Part shown: in pieces, positions 23,697-30,178 of the stretch
Position numbering within the stretch: the first letter of the stretch is position 1
Layout: each line of letters begins with the position of its first letter
Origin: 13-2-20CM-68-14 sp036378475
GTDB lineage: Bacteria; Actinomycetota; Thermoleophilia; Gaiellales; Gaiellaceae
Reading direction: 5' to 3'
DNA length: 30,178 nt
Assembly: GCA_036378475.1 (NCBI GenBank)
Contig: DASUWJ010000091.1
Location: 1 to 30,178, forward strand
The notes under the pieces: generated by a model
What the model saw: the letters and a program-made list of their open reading frames with translations, nothing else
Databases searched by the model: none
Told to the model about the DNA's origin: nothing
Translations under genes and position numbers: made by a program

Positions 23697-24781
23697 CAGG
23701 CGGCCCGTACCTTGGCGGCCGCCCGGACGGCCGAGACGACCTGCTCCTGCACCTCGCCGGGAATGCCGGCCCAAAGCGGCAGCGCCAGGTTCTCGCGCGC
23801 GGCGCGCTCGGTCTCGGGCAGCGAGCCCTGGCCGGCCGTCGAGGTTCCCTGGAGTGCCGGCTGCAGGTGGAGCGGGGTCACGTAGTAGGACGCGTTCCCG
23901 ATTCCGGCCGCCGAGAGGGCCTCGGCGAGCCGCGCCCGCTCGGGCGTCCGAACCACGAACATGTGGTAGACGTGAGCCGGGTCGTCCGGAGGCAGCTCGC
24001 AGAACTCGCCCAGCCCGAGCTCGGCGTAGCGCGCGGCGGCCTCCCGGCGGGAGCTGTTCCAGCCGTCGAGCTCGCCCAGGAAGAGGCGCAGCACCGCGGC
24101 CTGCAGCTCGTCGAGCCGCGAGTTCGTGCCGACGTAGGTGAACGTCTGCTTGTCCTTGGAACCATGGAAGCGAAGCATTCGCACGCGTTCGGCGAGCTCC
24201 TCGTCGGTGGCCGCGACGAGTCCGCCGTCGCCGAGCGCGAAGAGATTCTTGGTCGGGAAGAAGCTGAACGTGGAGGCGAGACCCGTCGTCGCGATCCCGG
24301 GCGCACCGAAGGCCTGAGCCGCATCCTCGATCAGCGGCGGCCCGAGCTCGGCGAGCTCCCGGAGCGCCGCCGGCAGGCCGAACAGGTGCACGGGCATGAT
24401 CGCGCGGGTTCGCTCGCTCAGCTTGGCGGCCACGTCCCCCGGATCGAGATTGAAGGTCGCCGGATCGATGTCGGCGAAGACCGGCGTGGCGCCCGTGCGC
24501 ATGATCGCCTCGGCCGTCGCGTAGAAGGTGAAGGAGGGGCAGATCACCTCGTCGCCCTCGCCGATCCCAAGCGCGTCCAGAACGAGCACGATCGCATCGG
24601 TGCCGTTGCCGACCCCGACCGTCTCGGGGACGCCGAGGTAGGCCGCGGCCTCCTGCTCGAAGGCGAGCACGTTCGGGCCCAGGATCAGCTTGCCGGACTC
24701 GAGCACCTCCCGGAAGCGCTCGAGGAGCTGCGGAACCAGGCGTTCGTACTGCGCCCGAACGTCAACGAGGGGGACCGGCAC
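23696..24781 (-). CDS. DegT/DnrJ/EryC1/StrS family sugar aminotransferase
   Basis: A 361-residue PLP enzyme with VGVGNGTDAIVL (55-66) for the cofactor phosphate, IEDAAQAFGA with Asp153, and FSFFPTKNLFALGDGG with the Schiff-base Lys178. The C-terminal region (YYVTPLHLQPAL) fits enzymes such as DesV, WecE and PglE. It probably aminates the 4-keto sugar made by the dehydratase encoded directly downstream (1-bp overlap). GTG 24781 lies 20 bp inside the DedA gene with TAGACT 8 nt upstream, suggesting an internal promoter. It is not closely similar to the first aminotransferase at 1981-3108, so the two likely serve different sugars. Confidence 0.92.
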   Translation of the reverse strand: MPVPLVDVRAQYERLVPQLLERFREVLESGKLILGPNVLAFEQEAAAYLGVPETVGVGNGTDAIVLVLDALGIGEGDEVICPSFTFYATAEAIMRTGATPVFADIDPATFNLDPGDVAAKLSERTRAIMPVHLFGLPAALRELAELGPPLIEDAAQAFGAPGIATTGLASTFSFFPTKNLFALGDGGLVAATDEELAERVRMLRFHGSKDKQTFTYVGTNSRLDELQAAVLRLFLGELDGWNSSRREAAARYAELGLGEFCELPPDDPAHVYHMFVVRTPERARLAEALSAAGIGNASYYVTPLHLQPALQGTSTAGQGSLPETERAARENLALPLWAGIPGEVQEQVVSAVRAAAKVRAA

Positions 24782-25433
24782 GGCGAGCCAGTCTAGTCGA
24801 GCGCCGGCGCCAGACTAGGTAGGCAGCAAGGACGAGCACGCCGGCCGCGACCGCCTCCTCGACGTAGCCGAAGTCGCGGTGGAAGCGGTCGTAGCTACGG
24901 CCAAGCGCCCAGCCGGCCGCGGCGATCCCGAAGCACCAGGGCACGCAACCGAGGAACGTCAGCACCGTGAAGCGTCCGAGAGGCATGCGCACGACGCCGG
25001 CCGGAATCGAGATGAACGAGCGCACGACCGGTGTGATCCGGCCGAGGAAGACGGCGGCGTCGCCCCAGCGCGTGAACCAGCGGTCGGCCCGGTCGAGCTT
25101 GGCCGAATCGAGGTGGAACCAGCGCCCGCGCCGCTCCAGAAAGGGCCGGCCGCCGTAGGCCCCGATCCCCCAGCCAAAGAGCGAGCCGACCGTGTTCCCG
25201 ACCACTCCGGCGAGCGACATCGCGACAAACGCCCACGCGTGAGAAGAGATCCGCTGCCCGAAGAGCACCGTGTGCTGGCCCGAGAACACACCCGCGGCGA
25301 GCGCTCCGGCGTAGAGCATCACCAGCTCGCTGGCGGCGGGAAAGACGGCGTCGAGCACCATCAGGCCGAAGACCGCGTAGAGCCCGTGGTTGCCGACGAA
25401 CGACGTCACGGAGCTCGTCAGGGAGGCAAGCAC
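24762..25433 (-). CDS. DedA family membrane protein
   Basis: A 223-residue inner-membrane protein with 4-6 hydrophobic segments. The DedA core is visible: GLMVLDAVFPAASELVMLYAG near the N-terminus with its acidic residue, an F/YGG-type re-entrant region (GWGIGAYGGRPFLERRGRW), and FLGRITPVVRSFISIPAG with the conserved Arg residues. Members are linked to lipid-carrier or phospholipid flipping (some recycle undecaprenyl phosphate) and to proton-motive-force homeostasis. Next to sugar genes, a role in lipid-carrier turnover is an inference. GTG 25433 has TACGAT 6 nt upstream; the frame upstream overlaps the glycosidase and is spurious. It overlaps the aminotransferase gene by 20 bp. Confidence 0.9.
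   Translation of the reverse strand: MLASLTSSVTSFVGNHGLYAVFGLMVLDAVFPAASELVMLYAGALAAGVFSGQHTVLFGQRISSHAWAFVAMSLAGVVGNTVGSLFGWGIGAYGGRPFLERRGRWFHLDSAKLDRADRWFTRWGDAAVFLGRITPVVRSFISIPAGVVRMPLGRFTVLTFLGCVPWCFGIAAAGWALGRSYDRFHRDFGYVEEAVAAGVLVLAAYLVWRRRSTRLARRAGPPR
24790..24795 (-). promoter_or_regulatory. -10 box of the second aminotransferase gene
   Basis: Minus strand TAGACT, 8 nt before GTG 24781, inside the 3' coding end of the DedA gene. It is the same hexamer as before the epimerase and Ig-protein genes. Confidence 0.4.
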
Positions 25434-25439
25434 CGCGGG

Positions 25440-25445
25440 ATCGTA
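25440..25445 (-). promoter_or_regulatory. -10 box of the DedA gene (leaderless type)
   Basis: Minus strand TACGAT, 6 nt before GTG 25433, in the 25 bp gap after the glycosidase gene. A 10-bp palindrome AGCCCGGGCT (25451-25460) lies just upstream over the glycosidase stop. No -35 is evident. Confidence 0.4.
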
Positions 25446-25458
25446 TGTAGAGCCCGGG

Positions 25459-27180
25459 CTAGCCGCGCCGAAGCGCGAAGGTCTGCTGCAGCTGGGAGCT
25501 CCCGTACTGGTTCTTCGTCTCCACCCTGAGCACGTACCTGCCGGCGTAGAGGAGATGGCCACGCTGGTCGCGTCCGTTCCAGGGAATCCCGAGCGTGCCC
25601 GGCGAGAGCATCCCCTGCGGCAGCTTCCGCAGCACGATCCCGTTCGTGCTCTCGACCGTCGCCGTGACCGTCGCCGGGTGCGCGAGCGTGAAGGTGGCGA
25701 GCTGCACGCGCCGCCTGGCCGCCACGACCGCGACTGGCCGCACATGCAGGTTCCCGAGCGTGTTGTTGAGCCAGAAGGCCTGGTCGGCCGAGGAGGAGCG
25801 CCCCTCGTCGTCGAGCGCGCTCACCTGCCAGTTCCAGCGGCCCTCCAGGTCGACCTGGTTAGCGGCGGTCAGGCCCGTGAAGGTGAAGCTGTACGTCCCC
25901 GGTCCCTGGTGCACCGTCTGCGAGAGTCGCGCGACGCCGTCCGGCCCGACGAGCCTGGCGGTCACCGTGGCGGGGGCGACGAGCTTGTAGCTGAGGGACT
26001 CCTTGTCGCCCACTCCGTCGCCATTCGGCGAGAGCACGGGCTCGGAGGGGGGCGCCACGTAGACCCCGTAGTAGAAGAGGAGCAGCGCATCCGAGATCGC
26101 ACGCTCGCCCGAGGGATCGGAAGGCCGGTTGAGAAGCTGTCCGTCGAAGGCCATCGTGGTCGAGTCGCCGGGCTCGAGGGCGGCCGCGGTGACGCAACCG
26201 AGGCGGGCCATCTCCTGGGCCAGCTCGTAGTTCGTCATCCCGACGCTGTAGCCGGCCTGACCGCCGTCGATCGCGGCGAGCACGATCGAGCCGTCGCTTC
26301 GCTGCCCGATCGCGGTTCGCGCCTGACGTCGTCCGAGCACGATCGGGGCGAAGTCCTCGAAGGCGCGAAAGACCGGTCGGCCCTGCTGGACGAGCAGCGG
26401 CCCGCCGCCGATCGCGTCCAGGGCCGTCGCCCACCCGGAGCTGAGCACGAAGCGGATCAGGACTCGGGCGCCGGGTGGCGCCTCCGCGTCGAGGCCCTGG
26501 GCGGAGCCGCCGGTGGCGGACAGAACCGCGCCGCCAGCGGGGATCGGCGTGTTGCCGCCCTGCGTGAACTGGACGACGGGGCCGCTCAGGTCGGAGCCGG
26601 GTGTCGGCGCCGGAAACGGATAGAGCACCGCCTCGGTCGCGCCGGCGTCCGGAGGGGTGGCCGCGCCCCAGGCCGGCGTGTAGAGAGAGATCCCGCCATC
26701 GTTCGGCGGCTCGTTCAGACCGGTCAGCGGCCGGCGCTGGCCGCGACCCTGCCAGAACGCGCTCCAGTCGGCGTGGCGGATGTCGAGCGAGCCGCTCGGC
26801 TCGATGCCGATGCTGGAGCGACCCGGGCTCGGCAGCGCCGCCAGCACGCGGCCTTGCATCACGATCCCATCCGGGCGCCCGTCGCCGGCGTTGAAGAAAT
26901 CGCCGTTCACGCCGGCAACCGTGGCCGAGGAGGAGGCCGTGCGTTCGATCGCGGTCAGCCGCTCGCGGCCCGAGATGGCCAGATTCGACAGCACCGGATG
27001 GAGCGCGAACAGACCGCCGGGGCGTGGAGCAACGAGCGAGTGCACCGTCACCGGCCCGTGCGGGGTGAAGAGCACCTGCTTCGAGTAGACCAGCCCCGGC
27101 AGCAGGGACTGCGAGTAGGCACCGGCCGGCGCGGCGAAGACACCGGCGAGCAGCACGGCGATGAGAACTCGGCGAACCAC
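25459..27180 (-). CDS. Exported phosphodiester glycosidase (NAGPA-like) with C-terminal FlgD-like Ig modules
   Basis: A 573-residue secreted protein. A signal peptide occupies about 1-21 (RRVLIAVLLAGVFAAPAGA). The phosphodiester glycosidase domain spans about 40-375, with GVNGDFFNAGDGRPDG (90-105), AAIDGG and a terminal active-site-like segment ALEPGDSTTMAF (334-345). That segment is usually close to LDGGGSTTM, so the GG is altered. The C-terminal 190 residues are beta-sandwich modules (LSPNGDGVGDKESLSYKL near 385-402; a FlgD-type IPWNGRDQRGHLLYAGRY near the end). The family cleaves sugar-phosphodiester links, so a cell-wall or glycopolymer substrate is plausible. GTG 27180 has GGGGGT about 6 nt upstream and TACCTT further up. 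It is divergent from the deacetylase gene by 42 bp. Confidence 0.85.
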   Translation of the reverse strand: MVRRVLIAVLLAGVFAAPAGAYSQSLLPGLVYSKQVLFTPHGPVTVHSLVAPRPGGLFALHPVLSNLAISGRERLTAIERTASSSATVAGVNGDFFNAGDGRPDGIVMQGRVLAALPSPGRSSIGIEPSGSLDIRHADWSAFWQGRGQRRPLTGLNEPPNDGGISLYTPAWGAATPPDAGATEAVLYPFPAPTPGSDLSGPVVQFTQGGNTPIPAGGAVLSATGGSAQGLDAEAPPGARVLIRFVLSSGWATALDAIGGGPLLVQQGRPVFRAFEDFAPIVLGRRQARTAIGQRSDGSIVLAAIDGGQAGYSVGMTNYELAQEMARLGCVTAAALEPGDSTTMAFDGQLLNRPSDPSGERAISDALLLFYYGVYVAPPSEPVLSPNGDGVGDKESLSYKLVAPATVTARLVGPDGVARLSQTVHQGPGTYSFTFTGLTAANQVDLEGRWNWQVSALDDEGRSSSADQAFWLNNTLGNLHVRPVAVVAARRRVQLATFTLAHPATVTATVESTNGIVLRKLPQGMLSPGTLGIPWNGRDQRGHLLYAGRYVLRVETKNQYGSSQLQQTFALRRG

Positions 27181-27222
27181 CAAAGACCCCCAAGCAAGGT
27201 AGCGCACCCGCGGGCTGCAAGA

Positions 27223-28056
27223 ATGGGCCACGTGCCTCGCGCGGCTCTCTTGCTCGGCCTGCTCCTGCTGACGGGTTGCGGATCGGCCAAGCGCCAGGCG
27301 ATACCGGCGGTCAGGCCGGCGGCCCCACCGGTCGCAAAGCAGGCGCGCCCCCGCCACCACCGCCTGGTCACGGCTCACAACCGCGCGGTTCCGATCCTGA
27401 TGTACCACGTGGTCGCGAACGCGCCCGCGGGCGTCCCCTTCCCGGGCCTCTTCGTCCGGCGGGCCGACTTCACCGGCCAGCTCCGCTGGCTCGCCCGCCA
27501 CGGCTACCACCCCGTCTTGCTCCAGCAGGTCTATGACTACTGGCGCTACGGGTACGCGCTGCCGCCGCGACCCGTCGTCCTCAGCTTCGACGACGGCTAC
27601 CGCGCCGACTACGACTTCGTGCGGCCGCAGCTCCTCGCCCGGCACTGGAGGGCGGTCCTCAATCTCGTCGTCCGAAACGCGCTCGATGGCGCGCTGCCGA
27701 CTGGGGAGGCGCGAACGCTGCGGCGAGACGGCTGGGAGATCGACGCCCACACGCTCACCCACCGCGATCTGACGACCCTCGCTCCGGCCGAACTGCAGCA
27801 CGAGGTGGCGGGTTCGCGCGCGTGGATCAAGGCGCACGTGGGCGGCCCGGTCGACTTCTTCTGCTACCCGGCCGGCCGCTACGACGCGCAGGCGATCGCC
27901 GCCGTCCGCGCCGCCGGTTTCCTGGCCGCGACCACGACCCAGCCGGGAGTGGCGAGCCCGCGGAACGGACTCTTCACCCTCGAGCGGATCCGGGTCGACG
28001 GCTCCGACGGTGTCTCCGGCTTCGCCGCCAAGATGAGCGCCGCCGCCGGCGGCTAG
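27223..28056 (+). CDS. Polysaccharide deacetylase lipoprotein (NodB / CE4 family)
   Basis: A 277-residue lipoprotein with lipobox LTGC (Cys19) after a hydrophobic signal. The NodB domain begins at PILMYHVV. Motif 1, LSFDDGY, has catalytic and metal Asp residues 123-124; motif 2, HTLTH, has metal-binding His176 and His180; motif 3 is FFCYPAGRYD. It would remove N- or O-acetyl groups from an extracellular polysaccharide or peptidoglycan. ATG 27223 was chosen because the signal peptide follows; GTG 27232 is an alternative, and neither has a ribosome site. The long upstream extension of this frame is antisense to the glycosidase and is not real. The divergent glycosidase makes joint remodelling of an external glycan likely. 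Confidence 0.93.
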   Translation: MGHVPRAALLLGLLLLTGCGSAKRQAIPAVRPAAPPVAKQARPRHHRLVTAHNRAVPILMYHVVANAPAGVPFPGLFVRRADFTGQLRWLARHGYHPVLLQQVYDYWRYGYALPPRPVVLSFDDGYRADYDFVRPQLLARHWRAVLNLVVRNALDGALPTGEARTLRRDGWEIDAHTLTHRDLTTLAPAELQHEVAGSRAWIKAHVGGPVDFFCYPAGRYDAQAIAAVRAAGFLAATTTQPGVASPRNGLFTLERIRVDGSDGVSGFAAKMSAAAGG

Positions 28057-28073
28057 TCGATCCGCGGACCACC

Positions 28074-28181
28074 GTGCCCGATCCGGATCCCCGCCGGCTC
28101 GCCCGGGACACCCGCGCCTACGGCAGACGCGCCCTCGCCCGCCTCGACGAAGGGCGCGGCGACTACGCGATCGAGACCTGA
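28074..28181 (+). CDS. Possible 35-residue basic protein
   Basis: From GTG 28074, 18 bp after the deacetylase stop, a 35-codon frame with GC-rich third positions runs to TGA 28181. The product is charged, with a helix-prone middle (RRLARDTRAYGRRALARL) and an acidic end. There is no ribosome site and no recognised family. It directly precedes a hairpin. It could be a translated small gene or chance. Confidence 0.3.
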   Translation: MPDPDPRRLARDTRAYGRRALARLDEGRGDYAIET

Positions 28182-28204
28182 CTCCCCTTCCTCAGGAAAG
28201 GGAG
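28182..28204. terminator. Hairpin between convergent units (possible bidirectional terminator)
   Basis: CTCCC-C-TTCC, loop TCA, GGAA-A-GGGAG: a 9-bp stem with one C/A mismatch. It lies between the end of the small plus-strand frame and the mqnC stop. No T-run on either side. Confidence 0.5.
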
Positions 28205-28206
28205 CG

Positions 28207-29340
28207 CTAGTTCCAGACGCGGACGTCGCGGTAGAGCGTATCGCGCTGGACGGCGACCTTGCCGAGCGCCTTGATCGTCCGAACGAAGTCCTCGGCCGTC
28301 GCGCGGTGGGTCGTACCTGCGGCGGAGACGACGTTTTCCTCGATCATCACCGAGCCGAGATCGTCGGCGCCGAACTCGAGCGCGACCTGACCGATCTTCA
28401 TTCCCTGCGTCACCCACGAGGACTGGATGTGGTCGACGTTGTCGAGATAGATGCGCGAGACGGCCTGCGTGAGCAGGTAGTCGAAGGAGGTCGGCAGCGT
28501 CTCCTTCGGTACGACCCGGCCGAGCCGGTTGCCGTCATCCTGGAACGTCCACGAGATGAAGGCGCGGAAGCCTCCGGTCTCATCCTGGAGCTCGCGGATC
28601 CGGCGCAGGTGCTCGACCCGCTCGGCGAGCGTCTCGACGTGGCCGTACATCATTGTCGCGGTGGTCGAGATCCCGAGCCGGTGGGCGTGGCGCATCACCC
28701 CGAGCCAGGCGCCCGACTTCGTCTTCTTCGGCGCGATCAGCTCGCGGACGCGGTCGACCAGGATCTCGCCGCCGCCCCCCGGGAGCGAGTCGAGTCCCGC
28801 GTCGCGAAGGCGGGTGAGCGTCTCGGGAACGGTCAGCCGCGAGCGGCGCGCGATGTGCTCGATCTCCGGTGGCGACAGGCAGTGCAGATGAATCGGGTAG
28901 CGCGCCTTGATCTGCCGGAACAGGTCCTCGTAGTAGTCGAGGCCGAGATCGGGGTGGTGGCCGCCCTGCATCAGCACCCCGGTGCCCCCGAGCGCGAGCG
29001 TCTCCTCGATCTTCTTGAAGATGACCGGCCTCGGCAGCAGGTAGCCCTCGCTGCGGTCCCCGGGGCGCCGGTAGAAGGCGCAGAAGTCGCAGTCGGTCAC
29101 ACAGATATTCGTGTAGTTGATGTTCCGGTCGACGATGAACGTGATCCGGGCCGGGTCGGTCCGGCGAGCCCGCAGCGCCTCTGCCACCCGGCCGACCGCG
29201 AGGAGGGCTCGCGACTCGAGCAGGACGAGCGCCTCCGAATCGGTGATCCGCTCGCCCGCGAGCGCCCTGGCGAGGACCTCCTCGACCGGCCCGGAGACGG
29301 CCGGCGCCTGCTCCAGCGTGTGGCCGTTCGTGCTCCTCAC
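28207..29340 (-). CDS. mqnC: Cyclic dehypoxanthine futalosine synthase (radical SAM)
   Basis: Third enzyme of the futalosine route to menaquinone; it cyclises dehypoxanthine futalosine. The 377-residue protein has the radical-SAM cluster motif CVTDCDFC (Cys80, 84, 87), GGHHPDLGLDYYEDL, DSLPGGGGEIL and TTATMMYGH, all characteristic of MqnC/MqnE-type enzymes. GGHHPDLGLDYY and the lack of an aminofutalosine-synthase N-terminus favour MqnC. GTG 29340 overlaps the mqnA stop by 4 bp. It is the last gene of the mqn operon and faces the deacetylase unit across a hairpin. The pathway implies menaquinone-based respiration. Confidence 0.92.
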   Translation of the reverse strand: MRSTNGHTLEQAPAVSGPVEEVLARALAGERITDSEALVLLESRALLAVGRVAEALRARRTDPARITFIVDRNINYTNICVTDCDFCAFYRRPGDRSEGYLLPRPVIFKKIEETLALGGTGVLMQGGHHPDLGLDYYEDLFRQIKARYPIHLHCLSPPEIEHIARRSRLTVPETLTRLRDAGLDSLPGGGGEILVDRVRELIAPKKTKSGAWLGVMRHAHRLGISTTATMMYGHVETLAERVEHLRRIRELQDETGGFRAFISWTFQDDGNRLGRVVPKETLPTSFDYLLTQAVSRIYLDNVDHIQSSWVTQGMKIGQVALEFGADDLGSVMIEENVVSAAGTTHRATAEDFVRTIKALGKVAVQRDTLYRDVRVWN

Positions 29341-30098
29341 GCCGGCACCGCCTCGGTGAGAAAGCGGAGCTCCGGGACGGCCTCCAGCTCGCCGACGTCG
29401 CGGGCGAGCTCGAGGAAGGTCAGCAGGCCCGCCCGCTCCCGCGGGCCGAAGCGATAGCGCAGCTTCTCGAAGTAGCGGGCGAGGAAGCCCGCCGGATAGC
29501 CGTAGCGCTCGCTCGCTTCGTAGGCGAGCCGCTCCGGCTCGGCGCGCGCGAGCCGGACCGAGGCCACGAGCGCGTCCTCGAGCTCGGTCAGGCCGGCGGG
29601 CGCCGGCTCGGGCGCCGCCCAGACGGCGAAGACCATCGGCAGCCCGGTCCGCTCGAGCCAGAGGCGGCCGAGGTCGTGGTGGGGGGTCGGGTCCTCGAAG
29701 GCGGACTTGAGTGCGGCATCGCCGATCAGGAGCGTCGCCTCCGCGTCCTCCCCGAGCGACACGTGTTTCGCCTCGGGCAAGAGCACCTTCGTCAAGACGA
29801 CCGAGGTGGCGCTCTCGGGCGTCACGGCGACGGTGCGGACGTGCTCGAGCGGGAGCCTGGAGACCAGCTGGATCGAATCGACCGCCCCTTCCGAGGAGAC
29901 GCAGAGCCGGGGCAAAAGCCGCAGCCGCTCGGCGTGTCGCGCGTACTCGATCGACGAGATCGGCGCCAGGTCGCAGTCCCCCTCGAGCAGGCAGCGGTTG
30001 AGGTCGGTCGGGACGCCGACCAGCTCCTCGACCTCGGCCTCGAGCCGGTAGAAGACCGGCGCCATGTTCACGTAGCCGATTCGGCCGAGGCGGATCAT
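29337..30098 (-). CDS. mqnA: Chorismate dehydratase (futalosine pathway)
   Basis: First step of futalosine-dependent menaquinone synthesis: dehydration of chorismate to 3-enolpyruvylbenzoate. The 253-residue periplasmic-binding-protein-like fold has the family N-terminus RLGRIGYVNMAPVFY, then CDLAPISSIEYARH (about 41-54), SSEGAVDSIQLVSR and LLIGDAALKS. ATG 30098 lies 36 bp after the previous gene on the same strand. It overlaps mqnC by 4 bp, so the enzymes are coupled. Confidence 0.93.
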   Translation of the reverse strand: MIRLGRIGYVNMAPVFYRLEAEVEELVGVPTDLNRCLLEGDCDLAPISSIEYARHAERLRLLPRLCVSSEGAVDSIQLVSRLPLEHVRTVAVTPESATSVVLTKVLLPEAKHVSLGEDAEATLLIGDAALKSAFEDPTPHHDLGRLWLERTGLPMVFAVWAAPEPAPAGLTELEDALVASVRLARAEPERLAYEASERYGYPAGFLARYFEKLRYRFGPRERAGLLTFLELARDVGELEAVPELRFLTEAVPA

Positions 30099-30134
30099 CG
30101 ACGCTCGCTCATCGGGTGGCCTCTCGCTCCACCA

Positions 30135-30178
30135 TCAGGCGGCGAAGCGCCGCAACTCGTTGTAGAGGGTGTCGCGCT
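30135..30178 (-). CDS. C-terminal end of a radical-SAM menaquinone gene, probably mqnE (partial)
   Basis: Only the last 13 complete codons and the stop are in the window, ending RDTLYNELRRFAA. The RDTLY part matches the C-terminus of MqnC here (QRDTLYRDVRVWN), suggesting a paralogous radical-SAM protein. Aminofutalosine synthase (MqnE) is the natural candidate before mqnA. The identification rests on very little sequence. Confidence 0.55.
   Translation of the reverse strand, partial: RDTLYNELRRFAA

Noticed and set aside
25390..27222. Long plus-strand open frame of over 600 codons upstream of the deacetylase
   Set aside because: It is antisense to the glycosidase and DedA genes, is Arg/Gly/Glu-rich without any motif, and the deacetylase signal peptide begins at 27223. 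High GC makes stop-free antisense frames common.
1..30178. Search for CRISPR arrays, tRNA genes, insertion sequences and attachment sites
   Set aside because: No regularly spaced repeats, transposase motifs, cloverleaf-like sequence or long direct repeats were seen by eye; genes are almost contiguous.

Overview
The window is GC-rich, gene-dense bacterial chromosome with no mobile elements, tRNA, rRNA or CRISPR visible. GC-rich third codon positions, frequent GTG starts, TANNNT-type -10 boxes lying 6-9 nt before start codons, futalosine-pathway menaquinone genes and a UvrD-like helicase with an HRDC tail suggest an actinomycete. A deep lineage such as Thermoleophilia/Gaiellales is my guess; the lineage is inferred, not shown.

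Layout. (1) 1-1995: a TetR repressor and a DHA2-type drug efflux pump (cut by the window edge), with two copies of one operator. (2) 1981-10327: surface polysaccharide genes. These are a sugar aminotransferase and an SDR epimerase (-); an ATP-grasp ligase, a GT4 glycosyltransferase and a flippase (+); and an O-antigen ligase with a FlgD-like Ig protein (-). (3) 10355-17102: eight minus-strand genes packed with overlaps of 1-26 bp. In transcription order they are a fumarate reductase-like flavoprotein, class I fumarase alpha and beta, phosphosulfolactate synthase (ComA), APS reductase (CysH), APS kinase (CysC), ATP sulfurylase (Sat) and a TauE/SafE exporter. (4) 17158-19875: a small membrane-anchored protein, a LysR regulator with a maleylacetate reductase-like dehydrogenase, and a lipoprotein, with a compact divergent promoter. 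(5) 19877-21742: UvrD-HRDC helicase. (6) 21807-25433: DedA, sugar aminotransferase and a FlaA1/PglF-type dehydratase, an amino-sugar module. (7) 25459-28181: divergent exported phosphodiester glycosidase and lipoprotein polysaccharide deacetylase, plus a possible 35-residue ORF. (8) 28207-30178: mqnC, mqnA and the last codons of a further gene, probably mqnE.

The most interesting locus is region 3. Sat and CysH would make sulfite from sulfate, and ComA adds sulfite to phosphoenolpyruvate to give phosphosulfolactate. No sulfite reductase is present. The fumarase and the fumarate reductase-like protein act in other systems on malate, fumarate and succinate, whose C3-sulfonate analogues are sulfolactate, sulfoacrylate and sulfopropanoate. 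TauE/SafE proteins export sulfite or small sulfonates. The inferred reading is a dedicated route from sulfate to a C3 sulfonate with export. The gene identities and overlaps are read from the sequence; the pathway beyond ComA is a hypothesis.

No gap longer than 300 bases lacks a gene; the longest, 5527-5617, holds GC-rich sequence with no convincing signal.
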